In this document: piece by piece, positions 19,511-30,303 of the stretch
How positions within the stretch are numbered: position 1 is the stretch's first letter
Layout: each line of letters opens with the position of its first letter
Origin: Bondarzewia mesenterica
Lineage: Eukaryota > Basidiomycota > Agaricomycetes > Russulales > Bondarzewiaceae
Reading direction: 5' to 3'
Assembly (NCBI GenBank): GCA_004802705.1
Contig: SGPL01000363.1
Coordinates: forward strand, 3,784 to 34,086
Length of the DNA: 30,303 nt
Program-made: the position numbers and the translations under genes
The notes under the pieces: generated by a model
What the model saw: the letters and a program-made list of their open reading frames with translations, nothing else
Databases searched by the model: none
What the model was told of the DNA's origin: nothing

Positions 19511-20575
19511 GCTGTGAATCAACTTCTTCTATTACTGAGTCAATTTTAACTCGTAAGCTCATCACTTGCTTTCCCTTTGTCCATGTATGCGTGTTAATCG
19601 TATAATACCACCTTTCATGCCTTCTCTGCAATCGTCTTGGATCCCCCACGAAGACTTACAGTTCATTAACAACAGCACACCACTTATAATCGAGGACTCC
19701 CGACTGCCTATTCCCTCACCGACTACGACTAAGGCCATTCCCAGTAATCTCATCGTTCACAACCGAAGATAAAGTCGGTCGCTGAGGAATTCAGGTGAGC
19801 TGCATGGTTTCCCTCAGGTGACCCAGATGAGGTTTTGCTCACATTTTCCTGGTCATGACTGGTGTGTCCTGACGCGAATATCTCGCACAGACTCGTACAA
19901 ATTTGTGCCCTGCGACGTCTGCCTCGTATCCGACGGCTAGCGTGCAACCGCGGACATCATCGTCAAACACCCCAAGATCAACTCCCTCATATTGTTGGCT
20001 GGGTTCATGTCCATCGGGTATCACCAACGGTACATGTATTCGGTGAATATGCTCTGCGGAATCAATGCAATACATTATTTGCAAGACCACGGCGTACATA
20101 TACGAACTATGGATGGGATTGAAACTGAAGTTAGACAAACAGATGTAATGGACGAACGCGCACAGAACAGATTAGGGAGGTGCGTGGCCAGGCAGGTATG
20201 TGGGCAAAAGGCAACGGAACAGAAGAAAGCGACGGAACGGAACTGAAGTAACGTTACAGTTCACTGCAAAGCGACCGGGAACATTGTGCGGGGAGACGAA
20301 TACATTGGTGGCTTGATCTGCGAAGCCCCTCGCGCGTGAAAATTGTCGTACATCGGAGGTGCGATGTGTTTAGGCGTCTGAGTAACAAAATATATGAGGG
20401 AGGAAACAACAAACGGAGAAAAAGGACGAGGGGTCTTGCCGACAACTGCACAGTTCGATGGCGCGTTCGACATGCTTAATGAAACTTTAATATTACTCCA
20501 GACGCGTCCGCGCGCCATTCTTATGTGGACAATCTATTACCTTTTCCTGTCCACTGGCATCTCTCCGCACTGACC
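19511..20575 (+). other. Spacer with one unassigned frame; helicase promoter side
   Basis: A plus-strand frame from about 19890 to 20246 reads YKFVPCDVCLVSDG, a TAG stop, then RATADIIVKHPKINSLILL and onward to a TGA. Apart from that single stop it looks coding, but I do not recognise the family. It may be another relic. The rest, up to 20575, should include the promoter of the helicase gene. Confidence 0.3.
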
Positions 20576-20660
20576 ATGGATTCACCGTCACAAATGATGG
20601 TGCGTTTTTTTCTCTCTTCTGCTCACTTCATTCCCCTCTCCTCACGTTGACTGTCTAACC

Positions 20661-23600
20661 ATGAATCCTCAAAGCACTGTTCCCTTGTCGTCACACACAC
20701 ACGCGGTATCTTCATCTCGCGTGCCAACTTCTCATGATAATCCGTCGCATCCATTTTCTCCAAGTCGGGCTGAATCTTCATCCAACCCTCGGTCGGCCTC
20801 TCCTCTTAACCTACCCACTTTGTCTCATGGAACATCCGCTCCATCCCATACTGCACCCTCTTCGTCTCGTGACACACCGGCCGAATCTTCTAAAGTTCAT
20901 GGGAACACGGTTGATTCCACCAAAACAAAGTATGTCAGCCGGTTTTCCTTGTCGTATTTTCTCTAATATGTTACAAGATTGACAACATGTACTCGATGTG
21001 GAGTTTCCGTCCTCAACATGAATCTTCACGTTCGATCGAACCACCAAACGTCTACTGAAGTTATGTATACCGGTGAAACGGAGCCTTCGCCCGTCGTTAG
21101 AAATGCCGACACACAATGTTTCCATTGTGCTCGCTGCAGCAAAGGGTATCGAGACCCTGTCAGTCTCAAGGTGTGTGTTCCAATCTTCCCCGATCTCCAT
21201 TGTTCTCATATTTGCCTCTAGAGCCACGTAAAACGTTGTACTTTTTATGCTGGCGTGCCTACTTCCTCCCTTCCGGACGATCCTCAAGACCTCGATCCCC
21301 TCCCCTCTGGTGATTTACAACGGCATTCCTCCCTTTCGCACACAAAAATCATGTCTCCTTCTCCTTACTCTCCAACGGCTTCACCCAAAGCTTTCACGCT
21401 GCCTGAACCGTCATCAAAGCCGCCGTTTGAAGAATCCTTATATTTTTGGCCACCCGATGAACACACCGTCGTCATACACCCTCGCATCAACTTACCGGCG
21501 CTCGGTCTCATTGTCAATACAAAATACAAAATTGTCATATGCATTTCTTGTCGCCACGCAGTGTCACTTTCTACCGTCGCCACTCACCTCAAGAAGCATG
21601 CGCGTGCTATCCATTCACCTCCAGGGCTTGCTGAATCACTCGCTCAAGAATACGGAATCGACGACAATACACCTCTTTCATTTCCTCGAGACCATCCGCC
21701 GCCTATTTTTGGAATTGAAGTCGAGGAGGCACCGTTTTATTTTTGCAGCCGCTGCAGACGAGGCTACACTGCCCGTGCATCACTACGCGCTCATCAAAAT
21801 AGTGCTGAGCGGTGTCCTCGTCCACAAGCCCTTCCAAACGAATTTTTCATTGGTTATGCCCAAACTTTTTTTTTTAGATTCGAGGCGGGCATACTTTCCT
21901 GTGGATGAAAAGCGCCTCCAACCGTCCACCATCCAAAACAGTGACCACGTCAAGCTCTTTTTGTCAGCGCTCTCACCGCTCGAAGATTTTGCCAAACTCC
22001 CGCTCATTGCGCCAGCACACGATCTTGATCTCGGCACGTTCATGCACCGAGAGCGCTGGATTGACCATGTGCAAGGGTTTACTCCTGACACCATTGCCGA
22101 CATTGTCCGTGCCTCCACTCCGTTGGATGGGCCATTGCATGGCCTTCGACCACACACTGTTATGTACATCAAAGGTATCCAACAGGTTATCACCAAGCAC
22201 GCCGCCTTTGGAATACCCAGAAAATTTGCCCAAGTTGGCGAGTATGTCTTTTTATCTATTCCTTCTCGAAATGTCCGAGCTGATACACAGATAGTGGTCA
22301 AACCCTAGTGTCTTTCAACCGCGTTGAACCGTCCACCGTTGATAAATACGCAGGCTGGTTGAATCGCCTCCTCGTGTCGGTCATCCGCTTTGCTCGTGGC
22401 TGGACTCACGCCTACACATTTCCGCTTACGGAACAGCAAAAGACGAATGCGTTCACATTATATGATGCTCTCAACAACGGCGCAGACCTCTTTCATCACA
22501 TCCACGCCCTCACGTTCTCACTTTTTGCTCATATCAAGACCGACCATCACCAAGACAAGTATTTCTCTGCCGTTAACCGGTTCCTCGTCCTCGCGAGCCT
22601 TCATCCAAAAGGTCACTTCAAGCAGGCATCGGAAATAACGCAAATCATCGCGGCGCTCGTCTATTGTAATCGAACGACTATGTTTTACGAATCTGAGCAG
22701 TTGGTCGCCTCGCAAAACATGTCCATTAACGAGTACGGTTTTTTTCAATACCTTTCGACTTTTATATTCATTGCTTTTCCAGTGCCTACGAGACGGTCAA
22801 GATTTATCTTACAGACATGCAGACGACGCCGATGGCTTATCTCTATAATGTCCATGTCTTGCTCAAATCGATCCGCTCAGGAGAAGAGAATAATCCGACG
22901 GCATCTTTTACAGACGACCGCTACCGCGAGCTTTCCTACCAAGGTGATCTCATTCATCTTGATGGATTTACGCGTCTCGTTCAAGGCGTTGTGGCCGAGT
23001 ATCGCAAAATAATACAGGACGAAGTATTTTTTGGCCTCGCAATTCCCGTTGATTTTGTGCTCGACTTTGACATCAGTGCGCTCCATGACAATCCTCGCAA
23101 CTTTGCTCCCGGATTTTGCTTTCTTGACGATCCTCGCAATGGCTTTGACAAGCTCCGCAACAAGTATGCCTGCTGGCTGCTCTCAGATCCCGAACGAGCG
23201 AATGCTTATACTTACATTCACAACGGTGCATTAATTTGGAAGCCAGAGTCATCGTATCGCCTCTTGGATGCTTTTCAGCGTGCTCGTGAGAAACTACTCG
23301 TCGTCACGATTGTTTCTGCTGGTCCCTCTGCCCGCGCAACCGAAATCGCACGTGAACTCCTTCGTAACATTTCTGGCACAGAACTGCGACACCTTTTGAT
23401 CCTCTATCATAACCTCTGCATTGTTGGCATCCAAGACAAGACAAGCCATCAGCATTTACGCAATCATTTCATCCCCCACTGCCCAAACTACCAGGTCAGC
23501 CACGAATTAGTATCGAACCTCGTCCTTTTTCGGCCGTTTGAGACGATGTTGGTCACATTCTTCAAAGGGAAGGAGTCAGGCCACCGATTTTATTTGTATC

Positions 23601-26532
23601 TGTGGCCGCGCTACGATACACAAGATATAGTGAACGCGGTAAGTGATTCGTGAAGCCATGCATATCTCCTTCCTCACTTTTATTCCAGACGACGACAGGT
23701 GGACACGATGCTAGCAAGTTACTCGGTGCCGCGACGGAGCATTATATTGGCGTTGAGCTCAAGGTTCGCAAATACCGTGCCGTCGTCAGCGCATTCTTTC
23801 GACAGCACCGGAGACCCCCATCTTTTCGAACGATCCAAAGAGTTCTTCTTTGATCTGATGCAAAACCACAACTCGACAACATCCTTTCTCAAATATGCTG
23901 TCGACAGCAACTCTGTTGCACACACAGATCCCCGCCACATTCTGGGTTGCATCAAAACATCCATCGCATGGCACGATATCATCAATATTGCCAATGGCCG
24001 GCGCCTTCGTGTCACTGTTGATGATACCGAGCGTGCTTCCGAAACACATCCATCTACTGCATCGGCACCTTCTCTTCCTTCTGCGAGTTCTGACATTCTT
24101 CGTCTCTCTAATGCACTTGTCGATGCTGGACGTCTTCAGCAAGAGACGCTTCTTCGAGACACCCTCACGACCATCATGGCAGACTTGGCTCCACGATATT
24201 TTGGGCCGCCACCCCCCCCCTCGTCCATCTGAGGCCTTGCGACAACGTTCTACCATTGCCGTTCATCCTCAACGGCTTTTCGACCTTCGCAAATTTCTGG
24301 ATGATCCGACGGCCAGTTTTCGCTGTCCCGAGCAAGCGGAACTCATTGAAAAAATGCAAGCACGTCAAAATCATATTCTCGCCATTCTTCCGTGCGGAAT
24401 AGGCAAGACATTTATGGTTCTCTTTCAAGCCAAGGTTTATGACTACGATAAGGTCACCGTCGTCCTCTTGCCCATCTCTGGACTTCACGCCGATTTTCAA
24501 CGACGCTCAAATGAACTGCGTGTTGCCTACGCTGAATGGACCGCTGATAAGCCATATAATCCCGACGTCTCTATCGTGTACGTTAGTATTGAGCATGCAA
24601 CGTTTGATACATTTAAAATGTAAGGTGATTCACATTTCGCCTTGACTGCCTTTCCTGATTTTGCTGCTACAGGTTTTGCAACAAACTTGTCCACGAAAAG
24701 CGCCTCACGCGCATCGTTTTTGACGAGGCATACAAGATCCTCACCGATAGTGCCTATCGCGAGGTCTTTTCTGTCATCAAGGAACTGGTGGAATCGATAG
24801 AGTGTCCATTCGTTTTTTTTGTGCGGCTCTCTTCCGCCCACTCTAGAGGCTCCGTTCCGTGAGTTGATTGGCCTCGACCATCTCGACATTATCCGAATGT
24901 CAACCGCGAGACCGGAACTATGCTATACTGTGCGCCTTTTACCACGCAGCCAACTCCTTCTTTCTCTTGTCGCTTATCTCGAAGACTGTACATCGAGATA
25001 CTCATCCGAAGACCGAGCCATGGTTTTTTGTCGCACTCGGTCTGACACTGAAGCCGTTGCAATGGCCCTTGGCCTACGTCCTTATTATGCTCAGATTTCC
25101 GAAGAAGGCAAGGTACTCAACCGACAGATTTTTGATGACTGGGTCTCTGGTCGTGATCCCATCATTGTCTCGACCTCCATCTTGGGTTGTGGCATTGACT
25201 TGCCCAGCGTTCGAGATGTTGTTCATTACCAACTCGCTTATACCGCTCTTGATAAACACCAACAAGAGAATCGCGCAGGCCGCGACGGCCGTCCAGCCAA
25301 TGCTGTTACTTTTCTTGCAGACAATTCGACTTCCTCAACAACCAAGAGTACTCCTTACGATTTCGGCGCTGACCTACTCTTACCTTGGGCCAAGGATCTC
25401 TCTACATGTCGGCGCATCACTCCCGCTTTTTTCATGGATGGGGTTGCGGATCCGTGCACCAATCTTGGAGGTGCACAGCTTTGCGATAATTGTCTTCGCA
25501 GGGTCGATCAACCCATCCCACGCATTCCCTCTTCCTTGCCAACTAACCCATATTATGTTCCTGCAACTTTGCCTCTGCATGCACCTCTCTCCACGTCTCG
25601 ACAATCTGTTCCACGACAATCTGGTATTCCTTCGATGCCGCCACCCTCAATAACGCCTGCACGATCATTGTGAGTATCTGTTCACCTTGCGTTTTTTTTC
25701 CTTCTGCTCATTTCTATTTAGGACGCTGTCACGCACACCAAAAACTCCGACATTACCACCGCGCTCCCTACCGATGGGAATACCTCGTCTGGCACTTCAA
25801 CCCACACCCTCGTTTCTGAATGGACCAAGGTCACCATCTTTGCCCAGGTCAATACAGCAGTTTTCGACTCCATCCTCATCTCATGTCCAGTCGAGTGGAG
25901 CAGGAAGTGCACGACCACTGTCCTCGACTGGATTTCAAATTAAGTTGACGACACAGCAAGCAGCGCGTGGCCAAGAAACATATCAGTCGTTAACTACTAC
26001 GATAGACCGAGCGCTTCTCATCCTCGTCGACTTTTGCCCTCCGTGCTGGGTACGTGGGATGGAAGATTGGCAGCAGCACCATATGGATTCATGCCCCCAG
26101 GATGTAGTTACGGCTCAGGACGATGATTGGCGTCAGTGGCGAGCATCAGGAATTCAGCTTCCTGATAGATATTGCTTTCGGTGTTGTATCCCTCAAGTAC
26201 GTGGTTTATTCATTTCTATGCGGCCATCGTACTTATTCAATTTTCAGCGAGGGATCAATGGTTGGCATCCGTTCATTCAATCAAATACATCATGTCCATA
26301 TCACAACATAATCAAGTCCTCGATCTATGCCCTCGCCATGCACGCTACAGAGGGCAACGCTCTTCTCAGCCAGTGTGACTTTGTGCCCCCAGAAGCCATG
26401 GCCAGCATGGATTCGTTTTCACAGTGGCTTGTAGAACGGCCGACGGACCTCGGTATTCAAACGTACAAGCCCTTTACCAACCTCTTACGCCTTTTTGTCT
26501 GGCTAGTCGGTCACCTTAATCTACTTTCTTAG
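20661..26532 (+). CDS. OrsD-type zinc-finger / RecQ helicase fusion protein
   Basis: Nine exons: 20661-20929, 20978-21170, 21222-22241, 22295-22732, 22783-23638, 23689-24619, 24673-25669, 25722-26196, 26248-26532. Introns are 48-53 nt. Four bases must be ignored to keep frame, one each in T10 (21866-21875), C5 (near 23817), C9 (24212-24220) and T8 (24813-24820); then all phases agree and give about 1819 aa. Zinc fingers: C94-x2-C97-x9-H107-x4-H112, C140-x2-C143-x12-H156-x3-C160, C261-x2-C264-x11-H276-x3-H280 and C329-x2-C332-x12-H345, as in OrsD-type proteins. RecQ helicase: PCGIGKT (1159-1165), VFDEAY (DEAY, not DEAH, 1252-1255), QENRAGRDGR (about 1432-1441), then a RecQ zinc-binding CRR...DPC...LCDNC. 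A second Cys/His-rich region lies in exons 8-9. RecQ proteins unwind DNA 3'-5'; related helicases often sit near fungal telomeres. An ATG at 20576 is a weaker start. Confidence 0.85.
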
Positions 26533-26617
26533 GCTATTCTGTATCCTGATCTTTTTGACGATGCCGCTAAGATATTTTTAACCTACTTGTACACTAGACA
26601 ATGATGTACTCGTGCTC

Positions 26618-27490
26618 CTACTGTATTCGGTGCTTTTTAAATGAAGATCTGTCGAGCAGGCAATATGAGTACAAAAATGACGGGACAAAGGCCCCTGCTA
26701 CATACCCCTTGTTATGTTCCTCAGACACTCGCTTGGCTTTACCACCAGATAATCGGCTCGTCCCATTGGTCTCATCCTTTGATACTTCCCGGCTTGACGT
26801 TCGTGATGTGGGTGGTGTAGGAAGCTCTGTCTTCCGTAACCGTGGCAAGGACTTGGAGGAAATAAGCTTGCGAAAGGAGTTTGCACCAAATGGTACCGCA
26901 GGCAGGCATTTCGTCGGAGGGATATGCATCAGGCTAGAGCCTGGCACGACGTATCCCTTCGCATCCACTACCGTTCACAAAATCAACAAGTAAGCACGTT
27001 AAAATGAAAGCGGAAGACGAAACAGATGAACGAACCACCAACACAGTAGGTATCAATAGGAAGTCGGCACTGCATCTCCATGCAATCAAAAATATACCTG
27101 GACACGATGACCTTTGGTGCTACGAATCAGTTTGACGCACACGAAAGGTGAAAACACGCTACGCACTCTCGGAGTACCATTGTACCACTTGCTAATGAAG
27201 TCCGTGTCCCGCATTGACGAGCATATGAAGATGTCCCCTTTGTTGTTGCGAACAACGCTTCCTCCTAATCGCACTAACATTAATGACACAGTTAGCAAAC
27301 AAACGGTATACATAACGGAACCATACCAAAATCTTCCAGGCATTGAGGATCGACCCTGTCGTCAAACACAGCGGCTGAATCCTTGCAAAATCAGTCAGGT
27401 TAGCATGGAGGCTGAGTCAAAACCGTACCGATACCCTTGAAGAACATAAGGTTCGTCTTTCTGTTGATAGGTCGTAGTTGTGTTTGTAGT
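26618..27490 (-). other. Unidentified minus-strand, exon-like region
   Basis: A candidate exon at 27264-27098 has an ATTAG acceptor and a GTATAT donor, and reads GGSVVRNNKGDIFICSSMRD in one frame. A second open stretch at 26967-26618 reads DAKGYVVPGSSLMHIPP and ends in a stop. The phases of the two do not join cleanly, and a competing frame is also open in the first. I do not recognise a family. It lies tail-to-tail with the helicase gene, whose stop is 85 bases away. Confidence 0.3.
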
Positions 27491-27960
27491 CAAGATTGTA
27501 GTGGGTCACCCAAACAATCAGAGTCCGCTTTGTCAACTGGAAGCGCCACGTCAGGCTGCGTCAACGCTTCCTTCCTCTTACCTTTTTGAAATGACGAGCA
27601 CAGATGCATCCCCTGCTCAAAAAATCTTATGTGGTATCGTAGGCGAGCTCGATTGTCCACCTTCTTGCGTCTAGTTCCTCGCTGGTCGGTCAACGCTTTC
27701 CATTCACTTGCTCTGTCCTCGTAGTTCACTGGTACCGCACGACGGTCACTGACGCTCTACCGTTTCTACAGACACTCTTCTCGCCTCAACAACGTTCTTC
27801 ATGATTCAGACGCGGAAGGACAGTCGTGCTCCCCTCGTCAACCAAAGGAAAAATGGGACGGGGATGATTCACAGGCGGAAGGGGAGTTGTGAGCCGCTGG
27901 TCGAAAGGCCAGCCAACAGCCGTGCGCATATTGTCTGTCAGCTCCTTGACGTCGCAGCGG
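27491..27960. other. No recognised feature
   Basis: Short frames only. This stretch should contain the missing 5' half of the UDP-glycosyltransferase relic if that gene decayed in place, but no N-terminal or acceptor-binding motifs were recognised. Confidence 0.35.
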
Positions 27961-28449
27961 ACTCTTGAAATCGTCAGGAAGGAAAAGGAGCAAGTGGACG
28001 CGACGGGCTTGAGCTCGTTCCTAGATAGGATGGTACAGGAGAAAGGCAACAAATCTGTGCTATATGTGAGTATACATCTCCTCGTCGATTCATGCCACTC
28101 AACTCATCGTTTACAATGTGCAGATAGGCTTCGGGTCCGTTCTCCTGCCAGCCGATCCCGAGATGCTTTACGCTGTTTTGCGCATGGTCGTCAAGCTCAG
28201 TGTGCCCTATGTCATGGTCTCGAGTGACACTGCAGTCGCGTCCCTCCCTCCCGGTCTCCCGCTTGCCACAAAGCAGTCAGGTCCCACTTCATTTGCCCTT
28301 GAGCGCCACAACAGTATACGCTTACCCACCCCGCCATCGGCTGGTTCCTCTCGCATTGCGGGTTGAATGGGACACTCGACAACCTCTGCCTCGGCGTACC
28401 CATAAACTGCTGGCCACTTTTCGCCGACCAGCCCGTCCGTTCCGTTCCT
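27961..28449 (+). pseudogene. UDP-glycosyltransferase, C-terminal relic
   Basis: Exon end at 28065 reads FLDRMVQEKGNKSVLY with a GTGAGT donor; the next piece from 28124 reads IGFGSVLLPADPEMLYAVLR and VPYVMVSSD. After a frame change come [20 protein letters not shown] and [23 protein letters not shown]. This is the UDP-sugar-binding signature of GT1 glycosyltransferases, with the WxPQ...HPA.GWF..HCG...P...WP.F.DQ order. The Trp before APQQ is a TGA stop, and one frame change is needed just before it. The fragment stops at a GTAAGT followed at once by a purine-rich block. The enzyme would have moved a sugar to a small acceptor; this copy cannot. Confidence 0.75.
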
Positions 28450-28479
28450 TTTCGTAAGTATACGGCTGCGGATTCGAGT

Positions 28480-28860
28480 TGACAGAGGTCAGGAGAGGAT
28501 TCAGCGGCGAGGGGACAAGAGTGACGGCGAGGATAGCGCAAGTGACGGCGAGAACGGTAAGGGATGACGATGATGGCGAGGAGAGGACAACGCGGACGAG
28601 ACTCGTCAGGACAGTGAGGACGACATTTACGGGATGACAATGACCAGAACGAGGATGGCCAGAATAAGGACAGCAAGGACAAAGACGAGGACGGCAAGGA
28701 CGGCGAGAACAGCAAGGACGATGACAACAGCAAGGACAACAACAACGGCAGGGCAGGGCAGCCACAAGGGGACGGTAAGTACAAGGGGTCGACAACGGCA
28801 GGGATGACGATGGCAAGAAGACAACGGTGGGTGAGGTACGTCGCGACCCACCAAATGTAG
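28480..28860 (+). repeat. Purine-rich GACGAG-type low-complexity block 5
   Basis: Plus-strand GACGGCAAGGAC/GACGAGGACGGC-like words, directly after the glycosyltransferase relic. The minus strand over this block and the next gives a long hydrophobic-looking frame purely from composition. Confidence 0.65.
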
Positions 28861-28947
28861 GACTCTACTCCACGTCCTCACCTCATCTTTTGTTAGTGGC
28901 AGCCAGTAGACGAGCACGGAGACTAGCAAAGGCACGAGAAGGATGAA

Positions 28948-29058
28948 CAAGGGCCATGCGCGCTCGGCCTCATCTCCCGTCTCTTTCACTGTCTTAGGCC
29001 TTTCCCACCTCTCTCTCCCCTCGCCTTCTATCTCACAGCAAGGGCCATGCACGCTCGC
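28948..29058 (+). repeat. Near-identical 19-bp direct repeat pair between purine blocks
   Basis: CAAGGGCCATGCGCGCTCG at 28948-28966 recurs as CAAGGGCCATGCACGCTCG at 29040-29058, 92 bases later. They flank a pyrimidine-rich stretch between blocks 5 and 6. The origin is unknown. Confidence 0.55.
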
Positions 29059-29059
29059 C

Positions 29060-29390
29060 CTTGAGAATGACGGTGAGGATGCTGAGGACGGTGAGAATGA
29101 TGACAGCGAGAGGACCATGGCGGCGAGGACGACACCGAGACAATGACCGCGAGAGGGCGATGGCAGCAGTGTGGGGATGGAGAAAAAGTGACTAGGATGA
29201 TTGGGACGAGGACGATCAGGACCAGAACGACCAGTACAACAATGGCAACGGCAAGGAAGACGGCAAGAGGACGACGGCGAGTGACAACAGCGATGGCGGC
29301 GAGGGAACGACCAGGACAACAGCGACGGGACATCAATGATGGCGAGACGATGGCGAAAATGACAAGAACCGCAGGGGAAGACAAGTGGAC
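29060..29390 (+). repeat. Purine-rich low-complexity block 6
   Basis: GACGGTGAGGAT, GACAGCGAG and ACGGCGAG-like words run on the plus strand up to the SEY1 relic side. Same orientation as the other blocks. Confidence 0.65.
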
Positions 29391-29514
29391 GGTCAGTACG
29401 ACACCGTCGTCCTCGCTGATGCCTTCGGTCGAACAGGCAGCGTCTATCGTCCAGCGATTCGGGGTTTACGGTCGTTCAAGACCATCGATTGCAAGCTCGA
29501 ATACGACATCCAAC

Positions 29515-30272
29515 AGGTACTGCATCTGGAGGCATTTGACACGGTCAGTGCTGTAACGACATGCGCGTCGATGGATACAACTTTGCTGAGGTTGTTGGCA
29601 ATGCACCCGCATGCTGCGAAATACGTTTTACCAAGGGTGCGAAGGTGGTGGTTGTTTCGGACGAGGATGCGGTGTGGAACTGGGTACAGGAGCTCGGATT
29701 ACTAGAAGAAGAGCTGAGGAGGGTTTCAGATCAGCTGAGGAAGGACGAGACAAATAAAATGGTCTACGCCATCAAGGTATGTGTCAGTTTGGATCCAAAG
29801 ACGCGATGTTAACAAGCTATATGCCAATTATGTTGATAAACAGTGATCTTTCAAGAAGCAGATCTCGGAACCCGTCGACCTTCTCCTCAACAAGGCATCG
29901 CCAGATGTGTGGGACAGCATTCGGCGGACATTTAAGGAGACCCTGGACAAAGCCGAGACGAGCTACCTCACCAAGGCCAAGGGTCAGTAGATTCAAACAT
30001 ATTCATCACGCTTCTCATCTGACACTGGTATGTTCGAATGCAGATTTTGATTGCACGGTCGAGGATAACGAAGTTGCTCTCGCCAGCCTTCGCAAGTGTG
30101 CATGGATAGCTCTGCGAGCGAAGATTGACGAGCAGACCGTCGACAATGTCCTACTCGACAAGCTGCGTGCGTACTTTGAGGAGCGCTTCCGATGTGACGA
30201 TGCCGGTGTGCCAAAGAGTATGGAAGCCGGAGGATGACATCGATGGTCGCTTTCAAGGAGGCGAAGGACCAG
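29515..30272 (+). pseudogene. SEY1: SEY1 (atlastin/RHD3-type ER-fusion GTPase), C-terminal relic
   Basis: Conserved pieces in order: GYNFAEVVGNA, ELGLLEEELRRVSDQLRKDE (exon ending 29776), then from 29844 [20 protein letters not shown] and [17 protein letters not shown] (to 29982), a 61-nt intron, then from 30044 DFDCTVEDNEVALASLR, RAKIDEQTVDNVLLDKLRAY and FEERFRCDDAGVP. This is the helical middle domain of SEY1, the dynamin-like GTPase that fuses ER membranes. The codon before SFKKQ is TGA where Arg is usual (CGA to TGA). One extra base occurs in AAAG near 30213 and another near 30248, after which the frame reads FKEAKDQ into a GTACGC donor. The GTPase domain was not found upstream, where a purine-rich block ends. 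The gene may continue past the window. Confidence 0.75.
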
Positions 30273-30303
30273 GTACGCTTGTCCCAGTCTACCATGCGCG
30301 CCT

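Noticed and set aside
19890..20246. A chitin synthase exon, from the VCLVSDG stretch
   Set aside because: Beyond VSDG the following residues do not match the family; left unassigned.
21866..24820. Programmed frameshifting in the helicase
   Set aside because: Four separate +1 events in runs of different bases, with no shared slippery context, are better explained by sequence errors.
20661..26532. The helicase as a Helitron transposase
   Set aside because: The motifs are RecQ type with a RecQ zinc-binding module, and no HUH replication-initiator domain was seen.
28627..29319. A 230-codon minus-strand frame with Leu/Val-rich, membrane-like stretches
   Set aside because: It is the complement of purine-rich low-complexity blocks; the hydrophobic residues come from pyrimidine-rich codons.

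Overview
The window looks like draft genomic sequence of a filamentous basidiomycete, probably an Agaricomycete. Genes are split by many tiny introns (about 38-66 nt) with GTRNGT donors and CTRAC-like branch points, and fragments of fungal chitin synthase, Pho85-type cyclin and SEY1 are present. The species cannot be named. Sequence quality is poor in places: N-rich at 1-430, scattered single Ns at 16-17 kb and a 201-base gap at 17576-17776.

Layout, left to right. 1632-2747 (-) is a six-exon flavin-reductase-like gene with a lost splice donor and a one-base deletion. 4890-8257 (-) is an apparently intact eight-exon P-loop NTPase of 995 aa. Its N-terminus carries an internal duplication that includes an intron position. 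9385-9778 (+) is a chitin synthase relic. 10181-14498 (-) is a Penelope-like retroelement whose reverse transcriptase shows no GIY-YIG endonuclease, as in the telomere-associated Coprina/Athena types. About 1 kb beyond the RT stop lies a tandem pair of 149/152-bp repeats, each folding into a hammerhead-ribozyme-like motif on the element's sense strand.

From 14.9 to 19.5 kb the DNA is repeat-rich: a CACAGTGTG-type minisatellite, purine-rich GACGAG-type low-complexity blocks, and several broken copies of one cyclin gene. 20661-26532 (+) is the second main gene: a nine-exon, about 1819-aa protein joining OrsD-type C2H2 zinc fingers to a RecQ helicase. Its frame is broken only by four +1 changes, all in mononucleotide runs. 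26.6-30.3 kb again holds degraded genes (a UDP-glycosyltransferase and SEY1) interleaved with purine-rich blocks.

Reading the parts together (inference): an endonuclease-less Penelope-like element, short TTAGG-like motifs, a RecQ helicase of the kind often found near telomeres, and many gene relics all fit a subtelomeric or otherwise unstable region. No telomeric array is visible. The most unusual signals are the hammerhead-like repeat pair and an open-frame intron in the retroelement that gives two products, a lysine-rich short protein if spliced and the RT polyprotein if retained.
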